This document shows positions 1 to 9,794 of a stretch of DNA of 15,540 bases, in pieces. The DNA is taken from the NCBI GenBank assembly GCA_025602915.1, contig JAHLJZ010000172.1, positions 1 through 15,540 on the forward strand, read 5' to 3'. Made by a program: the position numbers and the translations under genes. The notes under the pieces were generated by a model. The model did not search any database, had not been told where the DNA came from, and was given only the letters and a program-made list of their open reading frames with translations. This DNA comes from Paraphysoderma sedebokerense. Lineage: Eukaryota > Blastocladiomycota > Physodermatomycetes > Physodermatales > Physodermataceae. Position 1 is the first letter of the stretch; every line of letters begins with the position of its first letter.

Positions 1-846
1 TGTCCTTTATATGACGATACGGTTCATCGGAACGAAAAAGAAGTGTATGAAGCTCAGCAGGCTGCAATCCAGCAGATTGTGGAAAAGAATCCAGAGTTGA
101 AGGCAGATGAATTAATCATTGAGAAGGCTGCACCGAAAGAACCGACGAAAGGCAATGTGAGTAGTTATATTCTGCGTTGCCTGCACAATAATTTCATTTC
201 TCAACAATTGCAATGAACTAGATTTACTACGCTGGAAATCGACCCCAAATTGCTAATCCCAGACATCGGCGCCCAAACCATGTCAATGCAGCGGTCGCGG
301 CACCTAGAGGTGATCGAAATGATGTAGGAGCCAATCGTAGAGAACCGCCTCCGATTCAAGCTCAAAATGCTCATATTCCTGCTGTAACTGCCAATAATAA
401 TGAGCATCCCTTTCATGTACATATGGATCGACTGCGGCGATTTGTCAATGATGGATATCATGGTCGTCCTAATATTGCTCCCAATATTCCGAATCCGTAC
501 GTACCGCGGCAACCGGTCCATGCATTCAGGGATCCACAAGAATTTTCTCAAAGTGTACAAGAAAGGATTCGACGTGCCCAAGAGAGTCGCAATACAAGGC
601 CTCCACCGACTCGTAACCCCCGTGCGCAAGAAATGAATCGGCCTGAGCGGTGTATTGACCCATTTCCAACAGCAAGAACTTCACGTCGTCAAACACAGGT
701 ATGTTTACTTCTGTTACTTCTTGATTGTCTGAAATCCAAGCCGTTAATTATATTCTCATTTTAATTCACTTAAGCAGCAAGGCAACATGAATTCAATTCG
801 TCACAATAATGAAACAGTTGGCCGTCCTAACAGTAGAAGGACGTAA
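1..846 (+). CDS. RBR-type E3 ubiquitin ligase, TRIAD3/RNF216-like, C-terminal part
   Basis: The 5' part of the gene is outside the window. Visible exons are 1-156, 222-698 and 778-846; introns 157-221 (GTGAGT...TAG) and 699-777 (GTATGT...CAG) keep the frame, giving 233 residues ending at TAA. The first exon opens with CPLYDD, followed by a charged helix (EKEVYEAQQAAI) and KNPELKADEL. This arrangement is known just after the last zinc-binding part of fungal TRIAD3/RNF216-type RING-IBR-RING ligases, which transfer ubiquitin through a cysteine intermediate. The RING and IBR domains themselves are not visible. The remaining 180 or so residues are Arg/Pro/Asn-rich, low-complexity and basic, with repeated RP and NP pairs, probably a disordered tail. 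The gene converges on the WD40 gene downstream. The ligase assignment rests on a short segment, so it is good but not certain. Confidence 0.72.
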
Positions 847-1111
847 GCAAAATGCCCGTATCATCAAGTTTAGATTTACAATCGATGGTTCAAGCAAAAA
901 CTTAGGAAATGGCAGAATCACGGCTTTACCTGCCAGGATATTTATACAGCAACAATGGCGGCGGCATTGATCAGACGAATCATGCCAAAGACGAAAATTT
1001 TTTTTTGGCTGCTCTAATAGAAACTGTAGAACGTTGCATTTGTTCTTCCATGCGGTAATCTGTACAACCTTGAGCATACAGTTTCTTATCACGACTTAAA
1101 ATACTCTCATC

Positions 1112-1117
1112 TTTATT
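1112..1117 (-). terminator. Possible poly(A) signal AATAAA of the WD40 gene
   Basis: The minus strand reads AATAAA about 245 nt past the stop of the WD40 gene. No closer perfect hexamer was seen. Tentative. Confidence 0.3.
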
Positions 1118-1211
1118 TCAGGAGTCAAATTGTATTAATATATTGTAACTGGAATCATGTAATACCCACGACGTGCACCTTTTCTGTACATAACAAGAAC
1201 TGATATGATGT

Positions 1212-1217
1212 AATAAA
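1212..1217 (+). terminator. Possible poly(A) signal AATAAA of the RBR gene
   Basis: AATAAA, 366 nt past the plus-strand stop. Fungal polyadenylation does not depend strictly on this hexamer, so the call is tentative. Confidence 0.3.
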
Positions 1218-1360
1218 ATAGCCTTAGATTTAAAAATGGTTTCATGGTTTCGCTAAGACTGATGCCATTTTTAACTCTATTCATTTATATACAGACCAAG
1301 TGGGACGAAATATCATGCTATATCTGCAATTTAACATACACTGATTCAAGGGAAAGGTCA

Positions 1361-4036
1361 TCACATGACACTACATTCTCCTTCAATTTCTCCATCGTCG
1401 TCACTTCCATTTTCTCCCTGTCCATCTCCGCTTGCTTCGCCAGATCCTTGGGCGCCTCCTACAATAGTAACTCCACCTCCACTTCCCACTCCGAAGACAC
1501 CGCTTTCTAATCCGCCCTGACCTAGTAAAGCCATCAGTACTCTAGAACTCAACATTATACTGCCTATTCCCCTTTTTCGCCTATTTTCGTTTTCTGAAAC
1601 AACTTGATCCTGTCTATCTAACAACGAAAACTCGTTTTTTATGGAAGCGTCGGATGGATGAGTGGGAGTAAAGATTTTTACAGTGCTATCGATTCCCGAA
1701 CATGCAAACGATGGTTGGAAAGGGTGCGGTTCGATAACGTTGGTCACTGAGCTATCACCTGTATGTAGAAAGTTGTATGATAAATCAAGGTTAACATTTC
1801 GGTCTTCGGAATAAAAGGATAAACGCAGATTCAGTTACCTTCTAGAATATTAAGTATCAATCCGGTTACTTTATCCCAAACAAATACGTTTCCATCATCA
1901 CTACCCGAGACGACATATGAAGATTTTAAGCCAAAGAAATTCACATCTTTCACCGTCTGAGGAATCAACTTCCGTTATAAACAGCACAACTTCTAACGAA
2001 GGGATGAAGAAGCTGAATTACACAAACCTCCACATTGCAGTGGCCCTGGAAAGGACCGTAAGTTTCGATGATTATCGGTGCTTCTTGTTCTTCCTTCTCT
2101 GAATCCGACTCACTGTCACTTTCAGAGGATTCGGTGTCGATTTCTTCGAGAGGAATCTTCTCCTGTTTCTGTTCTTCATCTGAATCAATATCTTCCCATG
2201 ATTCGGGATCGGCTTCCCCGTTGTTAGATTCTGTTACCTCTTGGGATCCCGGCTCAATGAGGTCATTTAAAGATGATGCCGATCTCGGTCGTTTCTTATT
2301 ACACTGCGACTGTTCAGTTTGTTCTAGCGTATCTTCGCTCACAGAAATCAGCTGCAAGGGTACTGAATCCGATTGTGGTGATGATGATGTTGATGGAACA
2401 GCAATTGCTTCGACTATACTATGATCACTCGAAAATTGGCCGTTTTTGATGCTTTTGTGTTTCCGCAACTTCTTCGCTTCGCGTGTATTGCTTATTCCAG
2501 CCGTAGCTGATCTGCTTTCTGTCGCTTCGACGGAATTGTCGGAAGCATGACACCCTGAATCAACCCCGTCGCCAGAGATAGCTGTGTTGATGTTAAATAG
2601 GTACACATAGCCATTTGAAAAACTACCCAGCAATTCGTGTCGGTTGAAATCACTAAACTTAACCGCAGTAACGCTATTATGGTCGCGGGTAACACGAGCT
2701 ATACGACGTCGGGCACTAGATTCGTCTGTTTCTTTGTCAGCTGAAACACAAGATGGACGAAATCGGGCAATCGGTGGAGGAGACGGAAAAATAGTCGAAT
2801 TATTCAGCATGCGCCTATCGTAAAGGTAAATAAATGGAGAAGACCCCGCGATGGCAAGATAATTCGGAGTGATTTGATTGAGCGAAAGCGCTGTTGATGG
2901 AGCATCTCAGTACATAGAATACTGTAGTATCAAAGTCATTGTGTTAGTCCTACCAGTTAATTCAAATTGTCTCTGGATCAGCAAGGACGAAGCGAATGTA
3001 GTTGTCGTCGGATCCAGCCGGAGGTCAAACTGTCGCACAGTTCCTGTATTACTGCTATTTAATTTTATGAAACGGTTTGCTGTAAGAGGATTAGAATACA
3101 AACCATCTTCCGAACAAGAGATCAACAGATTAGGGTTATTTGGCTCCGTCGCTAATCTCTTGGCCCTGTAGGAATTCAAACGAGTCAGTGACCAGAGTTC
3201 TGCCACAGTGGGTAGAAAGAAACATGTAATCATACCTGTCTGTATGACAAGTGTAACGTCTGATACCGGAACCCGTTTTTCGCTGATATTCGATATTGAA
3301 GACTCTCACCTCGGAATCCCCCGAGCATGTGGCAATTTGGGTATCACAAGTAGATGGAATAAACTTTATAGAAAAGACATTCGCCCGATGACCTATAGTA
3401 TGAATTGATGTGACATATTACTTTGTGTGAGTAAAGCTAGAGCGGGCATAGTATTTTCATATCATAAAATGTAGAAGAAGTGAAGTTGAGTCGAACCGGT
3501 GGAAAACTTCAGGACCAATTTTTCTTTATCTAAAACCTCTTCGAAGGGTCTCCATACACACACAATAGTATCATCCCCTGAACTTGCAAGTAGCTCGCCG
3601 CTTTCTGACCAGCTAAAACATAAGAGAAATGAAATTAGCATTGAGCCATATTCCCTTGTTGACATCGAGTAAACGAGGAACAGGCTTAAAGCATCAAGAG
3701 ATACATATGCAAACTTTTTATACTTACGACAACGCATTAACACATCCCGTATGTGAATCTAGCACTTCTGTTCTTGTTAGTCTTGATATCAGTGCGGGGG
3801 AATCGTAAAGTGACTTGACTTTGTGAGGCGCAGCAAAGAGAATGGATATGCACAGTTTGCATGTTGATTAAAATGAATAGGAACGACAGGCAATGATTAG
3901 TGAGCAAATAATTATATTCAACAGATAATGAGTTATTGGGGTATAGTTCTAAAGCTTGGAAATAATTGGGCAAATGTTTACTTAGCGATTTCGGATTAGG
4001 TGTCTGTTCATGAAGTTTAGACAATTGGGAAAACAT
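1361..4036 (-). CDS. WD40 protein of the DCAF6/DCAF8/WDTC1 class (CUL4-DDB1 receptor)
   Basis: Nine exons fit phase by phase: 4036-3982, 3818-3728, 3612-3497, 3392-3236, 3165-3104, 3043-2954, 2905-2028, 1956-1839 and 1758-1361, together 654 residues. Exons 2-9 are fixed by WD40 homology, including HTGCVNALSWSESGELLASS, GHRANVFSIKF, AKRLATEPNNPNLLISCSED, SGSDDGNVFVWDK and QPSFACSGIDSTVKIF. FDLR (166-169) and YDRR (219-222) resemble the WDxR/DWD box through which such proteins bind DDB1. A long acidic, Ser/Glu-rich insert in exon 7 separates the N-terminal repeats from the last two. The tail is Gly-rich and acidic. No TPR part as in animal WDTC1 is seen. The first exon is the weak point: ATG 4036 fits in phase, but an upstream ATG at 4196 opens a 59-codon frame that overlaps it and may be a uORF or an alternative first exon. 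Function is inferred from family: substrate recognition for the CUL4 ubiquitin ligase. Confidence 0.85.
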
Positions 4037-4404
4037 AGATGAGGAAGGTACGACGGATTCGATAGCGGCGGATGGATGAGCGATTGAGTCGACACAACAA
4101 AATATAGTTGTCGAAGGATGTCAACGAAACCCCACGAATACGAAATGGAATGGATTGAAGAACGGATTGAGCTGAAGTCGGCGGTTCTGACGTCATGGCG
4201 CTCTAGACAAATTTAGATGCTGTCGTAAAGATATCGTTGTGTACCGTATTAGTGGGATCATGTTATCTAATCAATTTTACATTATCTATTCTCTCGTTAT
4301 TGCTGGTTTATATCCTGCTGATCCGTCTTTCGAATTGATATCTGGCCCGGTATTCAGTGAACTGGGACTATATTGATGACCCTCTTCGTGATACAATTCT
4401 TCAG
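4037..4404. other. Spacer upstream of the WD40 gene
   Basis: This is the promoter side of the WD40 gene and the 3' side of the PP2C-like gene. It holds the overlapping upstream frame starting at 4196 (minus) and a palindromic TGACGTCA. On the plus strand, ATG 4260 opens a 38-codon hydrophobic-leader frame (MLSNQFYIIYSLVIAGLYPA) that could be a first exon of an antisense gene. No TATA box was identified. Confidence 0.45.
4188..4195. promoter_or_regulatory. CRE/ATF-type palindrome TGACGTCA
   Basis: A perfect 8-bp palindrome matching the consensus bound by fungal bZIP factors of the ATF/CREB type. It is about 150 bp upstream of the proposed WD40 gene start and overlaps the ATG at 4196. One such 8-mer in 15 kb can occur by chance. 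Confidence 0.3.
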
Positions 4405-6603
4405 TCACGAACGCGACCGGAGAAGTTGCGTTTGATGTAGCGAAGGGTTCTCTCGACAGCTTTCAGCAAGAGCCTGAAGGGGTGAGATTATTTTAATGAC
4501 ATGCATGCTGTGATAGAAAAACTTAGGCGAACCATTCACATAGTGCTCCGCATACGCTGGAGCTGACCAAGCCAAATCGGTGTCAACTGACTTGCAGGTC
4601 TTTCTCTTCAATCAATTCACTAGAATTACTTTAAAAGCCAGTGTCTTCACGCCCTTCTTCTAAATTATTTCCTTCTGTAGGTCTGCTTATTTTCGGCTAA
4701 CCTCCGGCTTCGGCCCCAAATTTCTGAGACCGGAAGTCGACCCGCTCATGGCAGGCTCTTATATTTTGGATGACTTCAACAGAGATGCGTTTGATAATGG
4801 TGTTTCAAATTCTAAATTTTATTATGCATCTGCAGGAATAAATGAATCATTCAATTTTACACGATTAATATTATCACGAACGAGGCCGCTTTTGAGCGAT
4901 ATTACGGATCACGGTAAATGCAAACACCGAGATGTCATCTTTTGAATAAAGAAAAGATTTGAACCGGTCAATCTATCCGTATCGAAAATTTTTTAATTAA
5001 ATTAGACAAACCTCGAACGACAGTGCCTTGCTTTCGTAGCTTTAGAATATTTCCTTCTGCTTTTTTCACTAAAACTTTAGCCAAACCACCAACCACTTTG
5101 TTGTATTTGGGTTTAAGCTCCTTTGATATTTTAGCCTCTGGCATTCTAGCTTTGCGGTAATTGGGCTGCAATACTTCAAGAAATTGAATAGTCGGAACAT
5201 GAGCGAAGAAACCTGCGGTACCAGCGATAACGACTGACAAAAAACGAAAAGTAAGTCAACCGCATGCAAACATTGAACAATCAAGTCGGCCGAAAATGAT
5301 AATTACTATCTCCTTCCCTTAATTTATGCTCGTTAATTTGGCATACACTATTTACGTCCATGTCGACATTAGGGTCAAGTAGGTGTAATCTATGTATCAG
5401 AACATGTAATAATCAAGAATTGGAATGATGATAGACTTAAGTGAGTACTAAAGAGTTTGGTGGGACGTTATTTTCATATGAACGAACCCAGGATTTGGAC
5501 TAGAAGCTTCATTTGCTGACTCGTAAATTACTTGTTGGTTGCGAACAATCAAGTACTCAGTATCCCCAACTTTACCTGTCATCAATATAGCCTGTCCCAG
5601 AAGAGAGATACTATGTTACAATTAGGGGCAGTTTTTAAGATAAGCAATTATTACATACCTTGCTTTGATCAAATCTTAGAACTATCGCAGACGAAGTGCT
5701 GCCATCATGTTTCTTCGTGTCTGCCAAAGCCTTCGTGATGAGCCCACGGGGTTGGGTCAATGAGGAATCCCACCTAGCTCTCGACCAGGCACTTAAGATG
5801 AATCAAGTATTAGTTTCGTTGTACCAGATTAAATCGCCATATTTCAAGACTCAAGCTCACCTGTTCATAAACGCTTGACTAAAAATTGGCTATGTGCGAT
5901 TATAATATGTGTAATCAGCTTATGTTACTTAAAATGAACCGAAACCAAAAGTAAAAAGCATGTCATACCTCATCCGGATTCTTTGCATCTTCTTTGCTAT
6001 CAGCAAGACCGAAGTAATTAATATGGCGGTGTCTGCTTTTAAAGTAAGAATCCCGTCCGCAATCTTTTGGTCCTGAAACGCGGGTGTCGTAGTTATAAAT
6101 CCCAATCTTTTCTTTTGCTTTACACCAGACATCTCCAACCAATTCTTGATAAAAATATGGGTCAGTTCAAGAGATTATGAGATCGTCTCAAATGTTTGAT
6201 CTCAAAATCACTCACCGAAAAGGCGTTTTTCCATGCTTCGCGGCGAAGCAGAATCGTCATCAGAATTTCCTTCAGCGTGTAATGTTGGCGCAGAAATCGT
6301 CGGTGTAGTGGGTTTTCGATCTACAATGTGGTTTGAGGGTACTGGGTCTTCGTTGATAGTGAAGCCGTCCAGAATTTCATCAATCGGGATTAGACTCGGC
6401 TTTTGGCGTTCTGCGGTATGTGGTGGTTCTTCGGTGTTCTCAAAGTCGTTACATACTTCAGTGGAGGGGAATTCCGACGGCTCTATAATTCGGTGTCTTT
6501 TCGCGGGGCGATCCTCGAAAGGCGAGCCTTGTGGGCCATCAGTTTTCATCCCAACAGCGAGGGTTGAAATTGTGAGTAGAAGGAGAGCAGATGTAATTTT
6601 CAT
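4405..6603 (-). CDS. Secreted degenerate PP2C (PTC7-type) pseudophosphatase
   Basis: Eight exons join in phase: 6603-6216, 6144-5969, 5889-5861, 5791-5659, 5591-5488, 5389-5307, 5233-5012 and 4586-4405, about 438 residues. Residues 1-18 (MKITSALLLLTISTLAVG) are a signal peptide. Residues 19-127 are polar, Pro/Glu/Asp-rich and probably disordered, ending in a Kex2-like Lys-Arg. The rest follows PTC7-type PP2C phosphatases in order: GRDSYF (159-164), FGLAD (174-178), IFSQAFM, PRGLITKAL, DGSTSSAIVL, VGDTEYLIVR (250-259), REGDIVIAGTAGFF (301-314), SVDTDLAWSAPAYAEH. In the family, Asp at the GED, ADG, DGxxDN and DDIT motifs holds the catalytic metals. Here D161 and D178 remain, but DGxxDN has become AGFFAH (311-316) and no DD pair is seen near the end. 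Activity is therefore unlikely. The end is the weak point: the last intron (425 nt) is unusually long, and translation could instead stop at 4968. Homology to PTC7 is by eye. Confidence 0.72.
4664..4945 (+). other. Antisense open frame inside the last intron of the PP2C-like gene
   Basis: The plus strand stays open for 93 codons and ends in TGA overlapping an AATAAA (4945-4950). A TTCTGTAG acceptor-like site at 4673-4680 lies at its left edge. The translation after the acceptor (SAYFRLTSGFGPKF, then EVDPLMAGSYILDD) looks protein-like but I recognise nothing. It could be the last exon of a small antisense gene whose first exon starts at 4260; joining 4260-4349, 4441-4478 and 4681-4945 is phase-compatible but speculative. 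The minus strand here also offers a 72-nt phase-preserving cassette exon (4773-4702), so both strands compete. Confidence 0.3.
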
Positions 6604-7665
6604 ATTAGCAGATATCCTGAAGAATTTTTAAAAACAGTCGTAGGGTCCACAGTTGAATTTAAACATTTTGTCAGACATATTTTTGGAAGGTCCCTTTATG
6701 GGAGTTTCAACATATAATAAATCAATTAGCATCGATGTTGCTAATTCTGTGGTCGTCGAATCCATATGGAATTCTTAGTTTCAAAATCGTTTCATCCCAT
6801 CGGAGAGAGGAGTCTCTCAAGCTCTGATCTAACGCGTCGGACCGAAGAATCCATTGGCAACCCACAGATGCGGCGCAACGCAAAATCGGGCCGAATATGT
6901 GTGACGGCAATGGTGGGGTCTGTTTGAGATTATTAGACATGTATGGTATCTTAGAGTTCTAGTTCTCTGTAGGCAACTCCAATTTTCGAGTTTGAAATAT
7001 TCTGTTCATGTACGAAGTCAAGTTTCAAATCATGCCAAATCAGAGGATGTCTCTGAAACGGACAAATCAAACTCTCAATCTGTACATCTTCTCCGGATTC
7101 TTCCATCGATTTACAGCTGAGTATACGGATTTGTATTACTGTTGATCTATGATTTTAGCACAGAATGAGCCCATTCCTACCAAATGAAAAATTATTCAAT
7201 ATCGCCATGTGCTTGCTGGGTACAATCAGTGGTTTAGAGAAAGAGAATAGTATAGGAATATTTTCAAAATATTCTGCCTATCCCATAGTACATGCATGGT
7301 GATACATTTGTTGTTGTGTGATATTCGTCAAAACAGTTAATCAATTTGCGTGGCTTCTAGGTGCAATTTTCTGTTCAAATTACATATTCTCAAGTCACGC
7401 ACAATTCCATTTTCCACATTTGTAATGATAAATATTTGTGCGCAATTCCGGGAAACACCGAACTCTGCAACACATTGCCACATGATCGGCTTGGCTCCGG
7501 TTCAGCTGCAGCTCGGCGGCTCTTTCGCAGTGCACTAACTTCGCAGTAATTGAGAATATGACTTTATATCATCACATCATATTTTGCAGACTTTAGGGTA
7601 AGCTACTATGCTCTTGGTAAAGCCATTCTATATATGTTAAACTGTTTTTGTTAATTACTCGCGCG
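6604..7665. other. Intergenic region between PP2C-like gene and copy A
   Basis: About 1.06 kb holding the promoter of the PP2C-like gene and the 3' flank of copy A. A 72-codon ATG frame on the minus strand (6940-6722), in a locally more GC-rich patch, begins MSNNLKQTPPLPSHIFGP; it has no signal peptide, no recognisable domain and no clear promoter, so I do not call it a gene. Small plus-strand frames at 7350-7549 look like noise. I see no repeat or mobile element. Confidence 0.5.
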
Positions 7666-9126
7666 CTAAAGGTCCCATGCCCTCATAATTCCTTGTACCC
7701 ATTTTGCGTATTCCGGCTCATTCTCGGAATTCACTTTCAAATTTCTCGTTATAGTACCGACGGCCCTGAAGTCCATGTTGTTCATTATTTGAGCTAAGGA
7801 CGTATATTAATAAGAAAAGAACCAACTCACCCTAAAGGAGTGTGAAATCCAACCAATGTCAGTCGATCGTGATTCTTGTGAAAAAACATCTCCATTAACT
7901 TGACTTTAAAAGAATACGTGGACGGCAACTCTAACAATTTATCGACTGCTCTCTTTATCTCAGAGAGCGTTTGAAGATGGAATGAAGGTATTTCTCTCAT
8001 CTTATTAGTAAGGACAGGATCGTCATAAAAGTACTCCATGGTCGCTGCAGCCTCGTCTAATAGTCCTGAGAAGAAGTTCGTCGCCTCTTCAACCAGATTC
8101 GCACGAGTCCAGACCTCGTAGTCTTTCACATTTTCTCCACCCTCTCTTTGAATATCGGCAGTTAAATAGTTCCATAGATTCCTATACGAAGCTTGCCAAG
8201 GCTGTGGTAAGCCTAAATATTTCACCACTAATTCATGTAACTTTGATTCCAGGGTTCCTATTGAACAGAGTTGCTGGAGACTAACGGCAGAATTCGGGTT
8301 ATTGCCAGTTGTGTCGAAAAGAGTCTTACAATTTTTGTGAGCATTGTTGAAACTTTGACAGAAATTGCAAACATCTGATGCGGAATGAAGTTTCCCTAGA
8401 ATGGCGCGGAACGTATCGAGTTCCATGTCGGCGGTTTCTTTCTCAGTTCCCTCGCCTGATTCCGTGGAACTTCCATCTGGACGAGGTAGAGTTTGCACTC
8501 TATCAAATGATACATCGGCTTCTGCTGCGGCTTGGGCTAAGAATTCCTGCTCAAAAGAATTCCAAGTATCTAGACCATTTGATTTATCCGATTCCTATAA
8601 GTTTTTTCAGGTTAGTATTTATATCATTAAGATCATACAAAAGAAATAACTTAACCTGTACTTGCCGCATCAATGATAGAGTCAGCAAATACTTTCCACT
8701 ATTCCAAAAATACGGTGGCAGAAATGTCGCTTCATATCTTGTGTTAGGTTTTATTTGGTATGTCCGCAAAATAAACCCTTTGAAGACATTTTTCGGTATG
8801 TCTGATCCAGGTCTGTTCAATACTTGATGGACGGACAAGTGCACATATTTGAAGTTTTCAAATTTTTCTGTTGTCTGGAATGAGAATGTGACCGGCCTGT
8901 TGAGTTGCCATCGGAGGGGGTTGATTGTTACATCTTTGAAGAGATCGGTCTCCGTTATACAAGCAACTCCTGGTAGGCATGCTTGATCTTTGTCTGGTTC
9001 TGAAGCAACAGATAGATTGTCACCGTCGATTATTCTCACAGTGACTGCTTCTAGCTGGGATCCTACGGCGACGTGACTTAACAGAACGAGGAAAGCTATG
9101 AATATAATGGTGGTAGCGAGCATCAT
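7666..9126 (-). CDS. Tandem secreted protein family, copy A
   Basis: Three exons, 9126-8656, 8594-7831 and 7765-7666, joined in phases 0 and 2, give 444 residues. The start is ATG 9126: it follows a TATA box at the spacing seen in the other copies and begins the signal peptide (MMLATTIIFIAFLVLLSHVA). Exon 1 encodes a strand-rich domain with CLPGVAC, TETDLFKDVTINP, RPVTFSF, FKGFILRTYQ, RYEATF, PPYFW and SGKYLLTLSLM. Exon 2 encodes a helical domain: FEQEFLAQAAAEADVSFDRV, then CNFCQSFNNAHKNC (CxxC-x9-C), SLQQLCSIG, FFSGLLDEAA, LSEIKRAVDKLLELP and a basic KLMEMFFHKN segment. Exon 3 encodes the shared tail with ENEPEYAKW and RAWDL. I know no named family with this layout. Six family cysteines suggest disulfides outside the cell. 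Role unknown; a host-directed effector is a reasonable guess only. Confidence 0.85.
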
Positions 9127-9155
9127 ATGATTTATCACTTTTAGTGCGGCTTCAG

Positions 9156-9165
9156 CCTATATATA
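9156..9165 (-). promoter_or_regulatory. TATA box of copy A
   Basis: The minus strand reads TATATATAGG, ending 29 nt before the ATG at 9126. The same spacing recurs in copies B and C, which supports both the box and the chosen start. Confidence 0.5.
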
Positions 9166-9173
9166 TGACTGAC

Positions 9174-9557
9174 TTACTTGGAGCCAATATATAATTTCGG
9201 TGTTTCATTGATGAACTGATTCCGAACTTTTGTGATGCCCAAAACAAACCTATTTAGCAAAAGACGCGGATAAGCTTGACTAGAAACGCGCAAAAGTGCC
9301 CGCAATTGGTTGCATCGGTAACGGTCCAGGGTGCATTGCAACTCCCTTCGTAATGCATCAGATGCGATGCGATCACAAGGATAAGATATAGCAGACTTTA
9401 CGTTAAAGCAGGGACACCAGAAAAAATGATTCGAATCAAACTGAATCACTGAATCACTGAAACAAATCTTTTCAATGTAGATTTTGGATAATTGCAATAT
9501 AGAATGATTTATCGTCACGAGTGCTAACAACAAAATATATGTGGCTGCTGCCGTCAT
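9174..9557 (-). CDS. Small secreted cysteine-containing protein (hypothetical)
   Basis: A single open frame of 127 codons from ATG 9557. It begins with a hydrophobic leader (MTAAATYILLLALVTINHSI) that looks like a signal peptide. The remainder has six cysteines, including WCPCF, YPCD, LQC and YRC, and a basic C-terminal half rich in Arg and Leu. A TATATAAA box lies 46 nt upstream. It resembles no part of the neighbouring family and I do not recognise it. The stop codon is only 47 nt before the ATG of copy A, leaving almost no room for its own 3' end, and it overlaps a GTAAGT that could be a splice donor. It may be a real small secreted protein, part of a longer spliced gene, or a chance frame. 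Confidence 0.42.
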   Translation of the reverse strand: MTAAATYILLLALVTINHSILQLSKIYIEKICFSDSVIQFDSNHFFWCPCFNVKSAISYPCDRIASDALRRELQCTLDRYRCNQLRALLRVSSQAYPRLLLNRFVLGITKVRNQFINETPKLYIGSK

Positions 9558-9603
9558 GAAATGCAATTAGATGGTGCAGAAAATATTAAGTATCAGTACC
9601 ATC

Positions 9604-9611
9604 TTTTATAT
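9604..9611 (-). promoter_or_regulatory. TATA box of the small secreted ORF
   Basis: The minus strand reads TATATAAA, followed by AG, 46 nt before ATG 9557. It is one reason to take that small ORF seriously. Confidence 0.4.
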
Positions 9612-9794
9612 AGCAATATGGATAAGAAAATCGTCTATCATGAACGAAATAGGATTCACTATTGACAAATGATAATTTATGACATTAAGGCTGCGGACGT
9701 AGTACAAGCGAAACAACTCGACACTAAGCATGAGCCCCAATTTTCAAAAATTCTAAATTATACCAACGTTGTTATCTGATCTTATCTTTAAGGT

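Larger units (their letters stand above)
847..1360. other. Convergent intergenic region (two 3' ends)
   Basis: This lies between the stop codons of two genes that face each other. No coding exon could be extended into it from either side, and the short open frames have no supporting signals. An AATAAA on the plus strand (1212-1217) and one on the minus strand (1112-1117) could serve the two genes; their order would make the transcripts overlap. Near 1000 there is a run of nine T. Confidence 0.6.

Noticed and set aside
2068-2424. 118-codon plus-strand frame rich in Ser
   Set aside because: It is the complement of the acidic Ser/Glu/Asp insert of the WD40 gene, whose repetitive codons leave the other strand open.
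4689-4745. GC-rich patch with a small CCGG/CTTCGG hairpin as an RNA gene
   Set aside because: No tRNA T-loop or acceptor stem pattern was found, and both strands look coding-like here.
5448-5591. Stop at 5448 as the end of the PP2C-like gene
   Set aside because: The next exons (5389-5307 and 5233-5012) continue the PTC7 fold in phase when exon 5 is spliced at 5488, so the read-through stop lies in an intron.
6233-6631. 132-codon plus-strand frame
   Set aside because: It mirrors exon 1 of the PP2C-like gene, which has the signal peptide and correct splice phase.
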